Assembly (NCBI GenBank): GCA_027019845.1
Contig: JALUWE010000047.1
Coordinates: 1-18,836 of the forward strand
DNA: 18,836 bases
Reading direction: 5' to 3'
Origin: Anaerolineales bacterium
Lineage (GTDB): Bacteria; Chloroflexota; Anaerolineae; Anaerolineales; JABWBV01
How positions within the stretch are numbered: position 1 is the first letter of the stretch; each line of letters begins with the position of its first letter. A program made the position numbers and the translations under genes. A model generated the notes under the pieces. It ran no database searches. It was given only the letters and a program-made list of their open reading frames with translations, and was not told the origin of the DNA. Shown here one piece after another: positions 7,183 through 15,376 of the stretch.

Positions 7183-7212
7183 TTGCACAATCAAGTTCGT
7201 TTATGGTACAAT
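7183..7212 (+). promoter_or_regulatory. Promoter of the nuo cluster
   Basis: TTGCAC (-35) and TACAAT (-10) are separated by 18 nt. Transcription would start near 7219 and leave a leader of about 145 nt before nuoA. The leader holds a small gcgct/agcgc hairpin at 7232-7245; no known riboswitch is recognised. Confidence 0.6.
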
Positions 7213-7362
7213 TGCCGCCGTTCTTAATCACGCGCTCATCAGCGCACCCCATTGTTGTTGTAACGATTTGTCGAGTACGGTGTTAAAGAAGCTGAGTTTG
7301 TAATTTTCGCAAACGGGCAGTGCTTCGGTCGAAACCAGATACCTTGCAAAGAAGGAGTTTTT

Positions 7363-7719
7363 ATGCTCGATAATTGGTTATTCGTTGGCCTCTTTTTGTT
7401 CGTGGCGATTGGCTTTCCACTAATGCCAATCATGATTGCCCGAATGATCGGTCCCAAGAAACCGAATCGTGTCAAATCAGAGACGTATGAGTGTGGTATC
7501 GAAACGGTTGGGGAGACTTGGGTACAATTCAAAGTACAGTATTACATTTACGCTTTGGTGTTTTTGATTTTCGACATCGAAGCGGTTTTTTTGTTTCCCT
7601 GGGCCGTTGCTTTTGGTCAATTGCCCCTCTTCGCGGTGGTGGAGGGTATCCTCTTCATCATCATTCTGGTGGGGGGACTGGTGTACGCCTGGCGCAGGGG
7701 CATCCTGGAATGGTTCTAG
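7363..7719 (+). CDS. nuoA: NADH-quinone oxidoreductase subunit A
   Basis: NuoA is a small membrane subunit of complex I at the joint between the quinone site and the membrane arm. The protein has 118 residues, the normal length. Three hydrophobic helices are visible, with the conserved loop SETYECGIE and the motif FLIFDIEAVFLFPWA holding the acidic residues of the family. ATG 7363 has aaggag at 7352-7357. It is the first gene of the cluster and has its own promoter upstream. Unusually, it is followed not by nuoB but by two terminator-like hairpins and then nuoH. Confidence 0.95.
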   Translation: MLDNWLFVGLFLFVAIGFPLMPIMIARMIGPKKPNRVKSETYECGIETVGETWVQFKVQYYIYALVFLIFDIEAVFLFPWAVAFGQLPLFAVVEGILFIIILVGGLVYAWRRGILEWF

Positions 7720-7729
7720 AGTATTCAAG

Positions 7730-7763
7730 AAGGCTGAAGGATAGATCCCCAGCCTTTTGTTTT
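7730..7763 (+). terminator. First terminator-like hairpin after nuoA
   Basis: The arms aaggctg (7730-7736) and cagcctt (7750-7756) pair perfectly, with a nested gga/tcc stem inside the loop. The tail ttgtttt at 7757-7763 is T-rich. It lies 11 nt after the nuoA stop. Confidence 0.6.
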
Positions 7764-7796
7764 GCCGGAGAACGGAACTTCTTCGGCTGGTTTTTT
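7764..7796 (+). terminator. Second, tandem terminator-like hairpin after nuoA
   Basis: The arms gccggagaa (7764-7772) and ttcttcggc (7779-7787) pair over nine positions with one G-U pair and a 6-nt loop. Six T residues follow at 7791-7796. It directly follows the first hairpin and lies about 40 nt before nuoH. Confidence 0.65.
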
Positions 7797-7837
7797 GATG
7801 CAGACATTCTTCGTCGAGTTTCAATCAGGAGCGATTC

Positions 7838-9082
7838 ATGGGATTTTTGAACGATCCAATTCTATTCATCGCTGAATGGCTGAGCGCCCTGCTGAGCGGG
7901 TGGGGGCTTTCGGACGGCTTGATCAACGTGATTCTCACCTTTTTGGGCGTGTTCGTGGTGGCCAATTTCGGGATGCTATACGTGATCTTCCTGGTCTGGC
8001 TGGAACGCAAGCTGGCAGCCCGCATTCAGGACCGTTTGGGGCCCAACCGGGTTGGGCCTTACGGGCTGTTTCAAACGGTCGCGGATATTCTCAAACTGTT
8101 TACCAAAGAGGACACCACCCCACGCGGCGCGGACAAGGTGGTCTTCAACCTGGCCCCGATCCTGGCCGTTTTCTCGGTGCTGTTGATCTGGGCGGTGATC
8201 CCGTTTGCCAGCACCTGGGTCGGCACCGATTTAAATGTAGGCGTGTTGTACATTGTGGCAGTCGGCTCGATTGGGGTGGTCTCCACGTTGATCGCTGGCT
8301 GGTCTTCCAACAATAAATTTGCCCTGCTGGGTGCTTTCCGAACGGTGGCGCAACTGGTCTCCTACGAAGTGCCCATGGTGCTGTCCATGCTGGTGCCGGT
8401 GCTGCTGGCGCGCAACATGGGGCTGAACGCCATCGTGCAGGCGCAGGACAACTGGTATTCGGTCTTCTTTTGGATGGCGCCAATCGCCACGCTGATCTTC
8501 TTCATCAGTTCCATCGCCGAGGTCGGGCGCACACCCTTCGACCTGTTGGAGGCTGAATCCGAGATCGTGGCCGGTTTTCACATCGAGTATTCGGGCGCAA
8601 AATTCGCCATGATCTTCGCGGCTGAATTTCTGCACGCCTTCACCATTTCGGTGTTGACCATCACGCTGTTCTTTGGCGGCTGGCAGGGCTGGGGCGATCA
8701 ATTCCCGATTGTCGGTTGGGTCTGGTTCATGATCAAATCCATGCTGGCTTATTTCCTCGTCGTGTGGGTACGCAGCACTCTGCCGCGCATCCGCATCGAT
8801 CACATGTTGAATTACAACTGGAAATTCCTGACCCCGCTGGCGTTGGTGGTGCTGATTGTGACCGCGTTGCTGGATCGCATTGTGGCCGATAACGTGGACA
8901 TCCTCACTTCGCAGGGACAGATTATCCGCAGCGCGACTTTGTTTGCGGCCAACGTGGTGATTGCCTGGGTTACGGTGGCGCTCATCCGCCGTCGTGCGCG
9001 GCAGCGCCCGGCCCGGGTGCCGGTTGCCCAACCCCGCCCGGTGGCGCGCCCGCCCGAGGCCTCCACCCCGGCTTCGTCCTGA
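7838..9082 (+). CDS. nuoH: NADH-quinone oxidoreductase subunit H
   Basis: NuoH forms much of the quinone-binding chamber and links the peripheral arm to the proton pumps. The 414-residue protein has eight or more membrane helices, the signature WLERKLAARIQDRLGPNRVG (54-73) and the acidic loop RTPFDLLEAESEIVAGFHIE. It is longer than the usual 325-350 residues because of a basic, Pro-rich tail in roughly the last 33 residues (RRRARQRPARVP and onward). ATG 7838 has agga/ggag at about 7827-7831. The upstream gap holds two terminator-like hairpins. NuoI, which normally follows NuoH, is missing; nuoJ comes next after 31 nt. Confidence 0.95.
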   Translation: MGFLNDPILFIAEWLSALLSGWGLSDGLINVILTFLGVFVVANFGMLYVIFLVWLERKLAARIQDRLGPNRVGPYGLFQTVADILKLFTKEDTTPRGADKVVFNLAPILAVFSVLLIWAVIPFASTWVGTDLNVGVLYIVAVGSIGVVSTLIAGWSSNNKFALLGAFRTVAQLVSYEVPMVLSMLVPVLLARNMGLNAIVQAQDNWYSVFFWMAPIATLIFFISSIAEVGRTPFDLLEAESEIVAGFHIEYSGAKFAMIFAAEFLHAFTISVLTITLFFGGWQGWGDQFPIVGWVWFMIKSMLAYFLVVWVRSTLPRIRIDHMLNYNWKFLTPLALVVLIVTALLDRIVADNVDILTSQGQIIRSATLFAANVVIAWVTVALIRRRARQRPARVPVAQPRPVARPPEASTPASS

Positions 9083-9113
9083 TCCCGGAAACTCGAATGT
9101 TTGGAGAATCGAT

Positions 9114-9617
9114 ATGACCCCTGTGCAGGTAATTTTCCTTCTCACCTCACTGCTTGTCTTGGGCACCGCTTTGATGGTTGTGACAGCCCCTAATCTTGTG
9201 CGCTCGGCATTGTGGCTGATTGCCACGCTGTTCAGTGTGGCGGTGGTTTTTGTGTTGCTGGAGGCCAGTTTTCTGGCGGTCGTCCAGGTGGTGGTGTATA
9301 TCGGCGCGATCGCGATTATGTTCATCTTCGCGGTCATGTTGACCCGCAAAGTGATGCAAGATACCGGCCCGCAGACCAATTCCAACTGGTGGCTGGCGGC
9401 GGTCTTTTCTCTGTTGCTGTTCGCCGGGTTGGCGTGGATGTTGAGCACCTGGGGAGGGTTTGGCGCGCAAGCCGCGGCCAGCGTGCCCGAAACCACGATT
9501 GTCGATTTGGGGCAGGCGTTGGTCAGCCCGGATGCCTACATCTTGCCGTTTGAGGTGGCCTCGGTCTTGCTATTGGCAGCCCTGATCGGAGCCATCGTGG
9601 TGGCCTGGGATAGATAA
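9114..9617 (+). CDS. nuoJ: NADH-quinone oxidoreductase subunit J
   Basis: NuoJ is a membrane subunit between the quinone module and the antiporter-like subunits. The protein has 167 residues with five hydrophobic helices. The third helix carries VVVYIGAIAIMFIFAVML, the segment known to switch helix shape in the family. The frame is open further upstream inside nuoH, but ATG 9114 is chosen because GGAG lies at 9103-9106 and the protein then starts like other NuoJ proteins. It is followed by nuoK after 24 nt. Confidence 0.93.
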   Translation: MTPVQVIFLLTSLLVLGTALMVVTAPNLVRSALWLIATLFSVAVVFVLLEASFLAVVQVVVYIGAIAIMFIFAVMLTRKVMQDTGPQTNSNWWLAAVFSLLLFAGLAWMLSTWGGFGAQAAASVPETTIVDLGQALVSPDAYILPFEVASVLLLAALIGAIVVAWDR

Positions 9618-9641
9618 AGCCTTTGTGAACTGGAGACGAAA

Positions 9642-9950
9642 ATGATCCCTTTATCCTGGTATCTCATATTGGCAGCCGCGCTCTTCTCCGTGGGTTTGTA
9701 TGGTGTGTTGGCGCGTAAGAATGCCATCGCCATCTTGATGGGTGTCGAATTGATGCTCAACGCGGTCAACATCAACCTGGTGGCCTTCTGGCGCTATCAG
9801 GCTCCGGAGCAAGTCGTGGGGCAGGTGTTTGCCATCATGGTATTCGCGGTTTCCGCCGCGGAGGTGGCCGTTGGCCTGGCGTTGGTGATCTCGCTCTACC
9901 GCCGGCGCCGAACCGTGGTGGCCGAAAATATCGACCTGCTCAAGTGGTAA
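9642..9950 (+). CDS. nuoK: NADH-quinone oxidoreductase subunit K
   Basis: NuoK is an MrpC-like small membrane subunit in the proton path of complex I. The protein has 102 residues and three helices. The two buried glutamates of the family are present: Glu36 in ILMGVELMLNAVNIN and Glu74 in FAVSAAEVAVGLAL. The ATG follows a GGAG-type site (tggagacg). An 82-nt gap with a hairpin separates it from nuoL. Confidence 0.95.
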   Translation: MIPLSWYLILAAALFSVGLYGVLARKNAIAILMGVELMLNAVNINLVAFWRYQAPEQVVGQVFAIMVFAVSAAEVAVGLALVISLYRRRRTVVAENIDLLKW

Positions 9951-9965
9951 CTCATGCTGTTGGAT

Positions 9966-9991
9966 GTTGGACGCGATTCATCTCGTCCAAC
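9966..9991 (+). other. Intercistronic hairpin between nuoK and nuoL
   Basis: The arms gttggacg and cgtccaac pair perfectly over 8 nt around a 10-nt loop. No T-run follows, so it is more likely an RNA-stabilising or processing structure than a terminator. Confidence 0.45.
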
Positions 9992-10032
9992 CTGATTTGG
10001 TACTTCTGAAATCTGGTAATCATGGAGCGTAT

Positions 10033-12255
10033 ATGACGACAGAAAGTTTGCTCTGGCTTCTTCCTCTTCCTCCACTGGTTTCCTTTTTTGTGATTGTGTT
10101 GCTGACCAATCGCAATAAGGCCCTCAGCCATGCCATTGCGGTAGGCGCAGCCGCGCTTTCCTGGTTGCTCGGCATGGTGGTTTTCGTGCGCGCGCTGCAA
10201 ACCGGGATGGAACACCTGGGCGAAGAGCCGTTCCGCAGCGCGGTGGCCTGGCTGCCCACCGGAAACACGGCCTTCGAGATCGGCGTTTCCCTCGATCCGC
10301 TGGGCACGGTCGCGCTCTTCTTCGTAGCCTGGACCGTGCTGATGATCTTCATTTACAGCACGGGCTACCATAACTACGGCCAGCCCGAGGGCGATCACGA
10401 CCTGAAAGGCCTGCCCCCCCATGGGGCCACCCTGACAGACGAGAGCGGGCACAAACACACTGTCCCCTCCGTGGAGCCGAACTACTCGCGCTTTTTCGCC
10501 TTCATCAGCCTGTTTGCGTTCGGGATGTACCTGCTGGTGGTCTCCGACAACCTGCTGACCCTGTTCGTGGGCTGGGAGATCATGGGGTTGTGTTCCTATT
10601 TGCTGATCGGATTCTGGTTTGCCAAACCCTCAGCGCGGGCCGCGGCGGTCAAAGCCTTCATGACCACCCGAATCGGTGACGTGTTTATGCTGCTGGGGTT
10701 GGTGTACCTGTATTCCCTGGCCGGCAGCCTGAGCTACGAGGTGATCTTCAGCCCCGAGACGCTGGAGATGCTGGCCGACACCGCCGCGGTGGGCGGCTTT
10801 TTGGGGTTGACAGCGGCTGGCCTGATCGGCATCCTGCTCCTGGTGGGCACGGTGGGTAAATCCGCACAATTCCCCCTGCACGTCTGGTTGCCGGACGCCA
10901 TGGAAGGCCCCACCCCGGTTTCGGCCATGATTCACGCAGCCACCATGGTTTCGGCCGGCGTGTACATGGTCATTCGCATTTTCCCGATCCTGTCTGCCGG
11001 TGGCGGGCACGGTGAGCTGACCCCGCCGATGATGACCATGGCCTTCATCGGCGCGTTTACCGCCCTGTTCGCGGCTACCATTGCCGTGGCGCAAAACGAC
11101 ATCAAGCGCGTGCTGGCCTATTCCACCATTTCCCAGCTCGGTTTCATGATCGCCGCGCTGGGCATCGGCGCGTATGTGGCTGCTGCGTTCCATTTGATGA
11201 CCCACGCCTTCTTCAAAGCTCTGCTCTTCCTGGGGTCCGGCTCGGTCATTCACGGCATGGAACACGGGGTGCTACACACCGGCAACCACGACGTAGACCC
11301 GCAAGATATGATGAACATGGGCGGCCTGTCCAAGAAAATGCCCATCACCTTCTGGACGTTCACCATCGGCGGTATGGCCCTGGCCGGGTTCCCGTTCGTC
11401 ACCGCCGGATTCTGGTCCAAAGACGAAATTTTCGCCGAGGCCTGGAGCGTGTTTGCCAATGAGGGCAACCCGTGGGGTTTGTTTGTGCTGGTCATGCTGG
11501 GCCTGGCGGCGCTGTTGACCGCCTTTTACACCATGCGCCAGATCATGCTCACCTTCGCGGGCGAACCGCGCACCAAAGAGGCCGAACACGCGCACGAGAC
11601 CCCCTGGACCATGACTCTGCCGCTGGTCGTGCTCTCGTTTTTCGCAGTCACCGCCGGCTGGATAGGCATCCCGAACGATTTCCTCGGCTTGAACCTGGGT
11701 AAGATCAACAAATTCCACGGTGTGGTGGAAACCCTGCTGCCCTCCGAAATTGAGATTCCTGCGCTGGAGTTCAGCTTTGTGCCGTTGGTCGTTTCGTTGG
11801 TGGTCGCCCTGGGTGGGTTGCTGATCGGATGGCTGCTGTACAAAGATTTCAAGGCCGGGCAGACCGATCCCATGAAACGTTTGTTGGGTGGCTTCTTCCC
11901 CGTTCTGCAAAACAAATACTACGTGGACGAGTTGTATCAAGCCACATTTGTACGCTTCTCGGAGTGGGTTTCCGAAACGGTTGCCTTTCGCTGGCTCGAC
12001 CGGGCGATCATCGACGGTTTTTTGCACACCGTGGCGCGGGTGGCCTACAACCTCGGCTCCGTGTTTCGTGACCGCTTCGAGTTGCCCGTTATCCACAATG
12101 CAGGGGACCTGGCAGGAGAGAGCGTCAAAAAATTTGGTTTCAACTTCCGGGTGCTGCAAACCGGGCGTGTGCAGCAGTACATGCTTCTGGTGCTCGTGAA
12201 CGTAATCGCTTTTGGGGCATTGTTCTACTACTTGTTAGAGATTGCAGGAAAATAA
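10033..12255 (+). CDS. nuoL: NADH-quinone oxidoreductase subunit L
   Basis: NuoL is the distal antiporter-like proton pump of complex I. The protein has 740 residues against about 610 in E. coli. Channel residues are present: Glu182 in GWEIMGLCSY and Lys276 in GKSAQFPLHVWLPDAMEGP. The C-terminal part with NKYYVDELY and a final hydrophobic helix is as expected for NuoL, which carries the long lateral helix. A hydrophilic, His-rich insert of about 35 residues (about 113-149) lies between two early helices. ATG 10033 is chosen because GGAG lies at 10024-10027 and the protein then begins at the first helix; an in-frame ATG at 9964 lacks support and would overlap the hairpin. Confidence 0.95.
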   Translation: MTTESLLWLLPLPPLVSFFVIVLLTNRNKALSHAIAVGAAALSWLLGMVVFVRALQTGMEHLGEEPFRSAVAWLPTGNTAFEIGVSLDPLGTVALFFVAWTVLMIFIYSTGYHNYGQPEGDHDLKGLPPHGATLTDESGHKHTVPSVEPNYSRFFAFISLFAFGMYLLVVSDNLLTLFVGWEIMGLCSYLLIGFWFAKPSARAAAVKAFMTTRIGDVFMLLGLVYLYSLAGSLSYEVIFSPETLEMLADTAAVGGFLGLTAAGLIGILLLVGTVGKSAQFPLHVWLPDAMEGPTPVSAMIHAATMVSAGVYMVIRIFPILSAGGGHGELTPPMMTMAFIGAFTALFAATIAVAQNDIKRVLAYSTISQLGFMIAALGIGAYVAAAFHLMTHAFFKALLFLGSGSVIHGMEHGVLHTGNHDVDPQDMMNMGGLSKKMPITFWTFTIGGMALAGFPFVTAGFWSKDEIFAEAWSVFANEGNPWGLFVLVMLGLAALLTAFYTMRQIMLTFAGEPRTKEAEHAHETPWTMTLPLVVLSFFAVTAGWIGIPNDFLGLNLGKINKFHGVVETLLPSEIEIPALEFSFVPLVVSLVVALGGLLIGWLLYKDFKAGQTDPMKRLLGGFFPVLQNKYYVDELYQATFVRFSEWVSETVAFRWLDRAIIDGFLHTVARVAYNLGSVFRDRFELPVIHNAGDLAGESVKKFGFNFRVLQTGRVQQYMLLVLVNVIAFGALFYYLLEIAGK

Positions 12256-12269
12256 GCGAGGTGCGGTAA

Positions 12270-13832
12270 ATGGATTTCATCGCCAACTATTTGCTTACGC
12301 TGATATTGTTCTCGCCCGCCGCGGTCGCGCTGGTGATGCTGTTCTTCCCACGCGAGGAGGACAATCTCAACCGCTGGACGGCCTTTGTAGGCAGCCTGAT
12401 CCCGCTCGTGCTGTCCATCGTCCTCTGGTTCAGTTTCGATCCCTCCCAGACCGGCTTCCAGTTCCAGGAGCGGGCTGTCTGGTATGCCACCATCAACTCA
12501 TCCTACCGCCTGGGCGTGGACGGCATCTCTTTGCCGATGGTGTTGCTCACCACGCTGCTCACCCCCCTGGCGATTCTGGCTTCGTTCGGGATCAAGGACC
12601 GCGTCAAAGCCTACATGATCCTGTTCCTGCTGCTGGAAACCGGCATGTTGGGTGTGTTCCTCTCGCTGGACTTGCTGCTGTTCTTCGTGTTTTATGAGGT
12701 TGGTCTGGTGCCGATGTTCTTTTTGATCAGCCAGTGGGGCAGCCAGAAGGGTGAGCGCGAGCTGTGGGGCGGGATCAAGGTGCCGGCGCGAGTGTACGCT
12801 TCTTTCAAATTCATGGTGTACACCATGGCCGCCTCGTTGGGGCTGTTGCTGGCTATTCAAATGATCGGCGCGGTCTCCGGCACGTTCGACCTGCCCACGC
12901 TGTACGAAAAATGGACTGCGGTGGAAGGCACGCTCTTCGGGCTTTCGACCGCTACGGTCAAGGCGATTGCCTTTTGGGCTTTTGCGGTGGCTTTCGCGCT
13001 CAAGGTGCCGGTATGGCCGTTCCACACCTGGCTGCCGGACGCGCACACCGAAGCGCCCACCGCCGGGTCCATGATTCTGGCCGGGGTGCTGCTCAAGCTG
13101 GGCGCGTACGGCTTCATCCGCCTGGTGATCCCGCTGTACCCCGAAGAGTCTGCCTTCTACGCCGGTGCGCTGGCATTCCTGGCGATGATGGCCATCATTT
13201 TCGGGGCCTGGGCTTCGTATGGTCAAAAGGACTTCAAGCGGCTGGTGGCCTATTCCTCCGTGAACCACATGGGGTTCGTGGTGTTGGGCATCGCGGCCGC
13301 GGCCTGGGTGGCGAAGAACGCCAGCGATCCGCTGGACGGGATTATTGCCATGAATGGCGCAGTGCTGCAAATGTTCAACCACGGCCTGTCCGCGGCCGGT
13401 ATGTTCTTCCTGGTGGGCGTGATCTACGACCGGACGCACACCCGCAACCTGGACGATTTTGGCGGCCTGTTCCCGCTGATCCCGGTATACGGCGGCATCC
13501 TGATCTTTACCTCGATGGCCTCCCTGGGGCTGCCGGGCCTGAACGGGTTCGTCTCCGAGTTCCTGGTGGTGCGCGGCGCCTGGCCGGTGTTCACCCTGTT
13601 TACCGCGCTGAGCATGATTGGGCTGCTGTTTACCGGCGCGTACATTCTCAAAGGCATCAAACAAACCCTGCACGGCCCGTTGAACGAAAAATGGGTTGGG
13701 CACCTTTCCGAAATCAACCGCCGAGAACTGTGGGTGATTGCCCCCCTGATGGTGCTGATGCTCTGGCTGGGCGTCTGGCCGGCATGGTTGTTGAACGTGA
13801 TCAACCAAACGGTTACGGCACTGTTCGGCTAA
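12270..13832 (+). CDS. nuoM: NADH-quinone oxidoreductase subunit M (first copy)
   Basis: This is an antiporter-like proton-pumping subunit of 520 residues and about 14 helices. All key residues of the channel can be found: Glu143 in FYEVGLVPM, Lys245 in ALKVPVWPFHTWLPDAHTEA, Lys276 in AGVLLKLGAYG and Glu430 in GFVSEF. The ATG follows gaggtg and lies 14 nt after the nuoL stop. This is the canonical NuoM of the pair. The next gene is a divergent paralogue. Confidence 0.95.
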   Translation: MDFIANYLLTLILFSPAAVALVMLFFPREEDNLNRWTAFVGSLIPLVLSIVLWFSFDPSQTGFQFQERAVWYATINSSYRLGVDGISLPMVLLTTLLTPLAILASFGIKDRVKAYMILFLLLETGMLGVFLSLDLLLFFVFYEVGLVPMFFLISQWGSQKGERELWGGIKVPARVYASFKFMVYTMAASLGLLLAIQMIGAVSGTFDLPTLYEKWTAVEGTLFGLSTATVKAIAFWAFAVAFALKVPVWPFHTWLPDAHTEAPTAGSMILAGVLLKLGAYGFIRLVIPLYPEESAFYAGALAFLAMMAIIFGAWASYGQKDFKRLVAYSSVNHMGFVVLGIAAAAWVAKNASDPLDGIIAMNGAVLQMFNHGLSAAGMFFLVGVIYDRTHTRNLDDFGGLFPLIPVYGGILIFTSMASLGLPGLNGFVSEFLVVRGAWPVFTLFTALSMIGLLFTGAYILKGIKQTLHGPLNEKWVGHLSEINRRELWVIAPLMVLMLWLGVWPAWLLNVINQTVTALFG

Positions 13833-13858
13833 ATACCGTCATTGCGCAGAGGTGATGA

Positions 13859-15376
13859 ATGGATTTTCCGATACTTAGCGTCATTGTTTTTGCTCCACTC
13901 GTTGCAGGATTACTGCTGTTACTCATTCCGGGTGAGCGCAAGAGCGAGATACGGGTGGCTGCGCTGGCTGCGGCAACCGTTACCATGCTCCTTTCGTTGT
14001 GGGTCTACTTCAGCTACGATCAGGCTGCTGGCGGATACCAGTTCGTAGAGCGCTACGAATGGCTGCCCGCGTTGGGCGTTTCGTATTACGTCGGTGTGGA
14101 CGGCATGAACGCGCCGCTGGTGTTGCTGACCGGCGTTGTAATGTTCACCGGCGTCCTGATTTCCTGGGGCATCGACGACCGGCCGCGCGAGTTCTTCGCC
14201 TTTTTGTTCATCCTGGCCACCGGCGTGTTCGGCGTTTTCGTGGCGCTCGACCTGTTCATGCTGTTCTTCTTCTACGAGATCGCGGTCTTTCCCATGTACC
14301 TGCTGATCGCGCTGTGGGGTTGGAAGGTGACACGTGAATACGCGGCCATGAAACTGACCCTGTACCTGTTCGTCGGCTCGGTGATCGCGCTGGTCGGCGC
14401 GCTGGCGATGTATTTCCAGTCCGGGCTGGGCACGTTCGACATGCTGGCGCTGGAGCAGGCTGGATACTCGACCGCGTTCCAGCAATTCTGGTTTCCGTTC
14501 GTGTTCTTCGGCTTCGCGGTGTTGGGCGGCATCTTCCCCTTCCACAACTGGAGCCCGGACGGGCACGTGGCCGCACCCACCGCAGTGTCCATGTTCCACG
14601 CCGGCGTGCTGATGAAGCTGGGCGCGTTCGCGGCCTTGCGGGTGGGGATCATGCTCTTGCCCGAAGGCGCGCAGGCCTGGATGCCGGTTATCATTTTCCT
14701 GGCCCTGACCAACGTCGTTTATGGCGCGTTCATCGCCATGGTGCAGACCGATTTCAAATACGTCATCGGCTATTCCTCGGTGTCGCACATGGGGCTGGTC
14801 ATGCTCGGTTTTGCCTCCCTGAGCAAGAACGGGTTTATCGGCGCCGGGGTGCAGATGTTCTCGCATGGGGTGATGACTGCGCTCTTCTTCGCCGCGGTGG
14901 GGATGGTGTACGACCGGGCGCACACTCGCGACATCCCCCGGCTGGGCGGGATGGCAAAAGCCATGCCGTGGGTGGCGATCACCTTCATCATCGGCGGTCT
15001 GGTCTCCATGGGGATGCCTGGTTTTTCCGGTTTCGTGGCTGAGTTCCCGATCTTCATGGGGGTATGGACGATGGGAAGCTCGCCATACAATGCGAACTGG
15101 CCTTATATGGGATGGGTAGCGCCGCTGATCGCCATCGTGGCCGCAATTTCCATCGTAATTACAGCCTCGTACATTGTTCGGATTGTCCGCCAGGTGTTCT
15201 TCGGCAAGATGCCCGCCGAGTTCGTCGGCCATGTGGGGGATGTGACCGCGCTGGATAAAGTTGCCCTGGTGTTCCTGGCAGCTATCATGGTGTTGGTTGG
15301 CGTATTTCCCGGATTGATTGTGCCCCTGGTGGAAACCGGGGTAGACAGCATTTTGCGCCTATTGGGAGGTGCCTAG
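13859..15376 (+). CDS. nuoM: NADH-quinone oxidoreductase subunit M (second, divergent copy)
   Basis: The protein has 505 residues and about 14 helices and is clearly a NuoM relative. It keeps Glu140 in FYEIAVFPM, Lys253 in AGVLMKLGAFA and Glu395 in GFVAEF. The TM7 motif reads VLGGIFPFHNWSPDGHVAAP (221-240), so Leu222 stands where the first copy has Lys245. The usual WLPDAH is changed to WSPDGH. A subunit lacking this lysine may move protons differently or take a mostly structural place in an extended membrane arm. The ATG has agaggtg upstream, and the stop TAG directly abuts the GTG start of nuoN. Confidence 0.93.
   Translation: MDFPILSVIVFAPLVAGLLLLLIPGERKSEIRVAALAAATVTMLLSLWVYFSYDQAAGGYQFVERYEWLPALGVSYYVGVDGMNAPLVLLTGVVMFTGVLISWGIDDRPREFFAFLFILATGVFGVFVALDLFMLFFFYEIAVFPMYLLIALWGWKVTREYAAMKLTLYLFVGSVIALVGALAMYFQSGLGTFDMLALEQAGYSTAFQQFWFPFVFFGFAVLGGIFPFHNWSPDGHVAAPTAVSMFHAGVLMKLGAFAALRVGIMLLPEGAQAWMPVIIFLALTNVVYGAFIAMVQTDFKYVIGYSSVSHMGLVMLGFASLSKNGFIGAGVQMFSHGVMTALFFAAVGMVYDRAHTRDIPRLGGMAKAMPWVAITFIIGGLVSMGMPGFSGFVAEFPIFMGVWTMGSSPYNANWPYMGWVAPLIAIVAAISIVITASYIVRIVRQVFFGKMPAEFVGHVGDVTALDKVALVFLAAIMVLVGVFPGLIVPLVETGVDSILRLLGGA

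Noticed and set aside
9964..10032. Upstream ATG adding 23 residues to NuoL
   Set aside because: It has no ribosome binding site, overlaps an intercistronic hairpin, and the extra residues are not part of NuoL.
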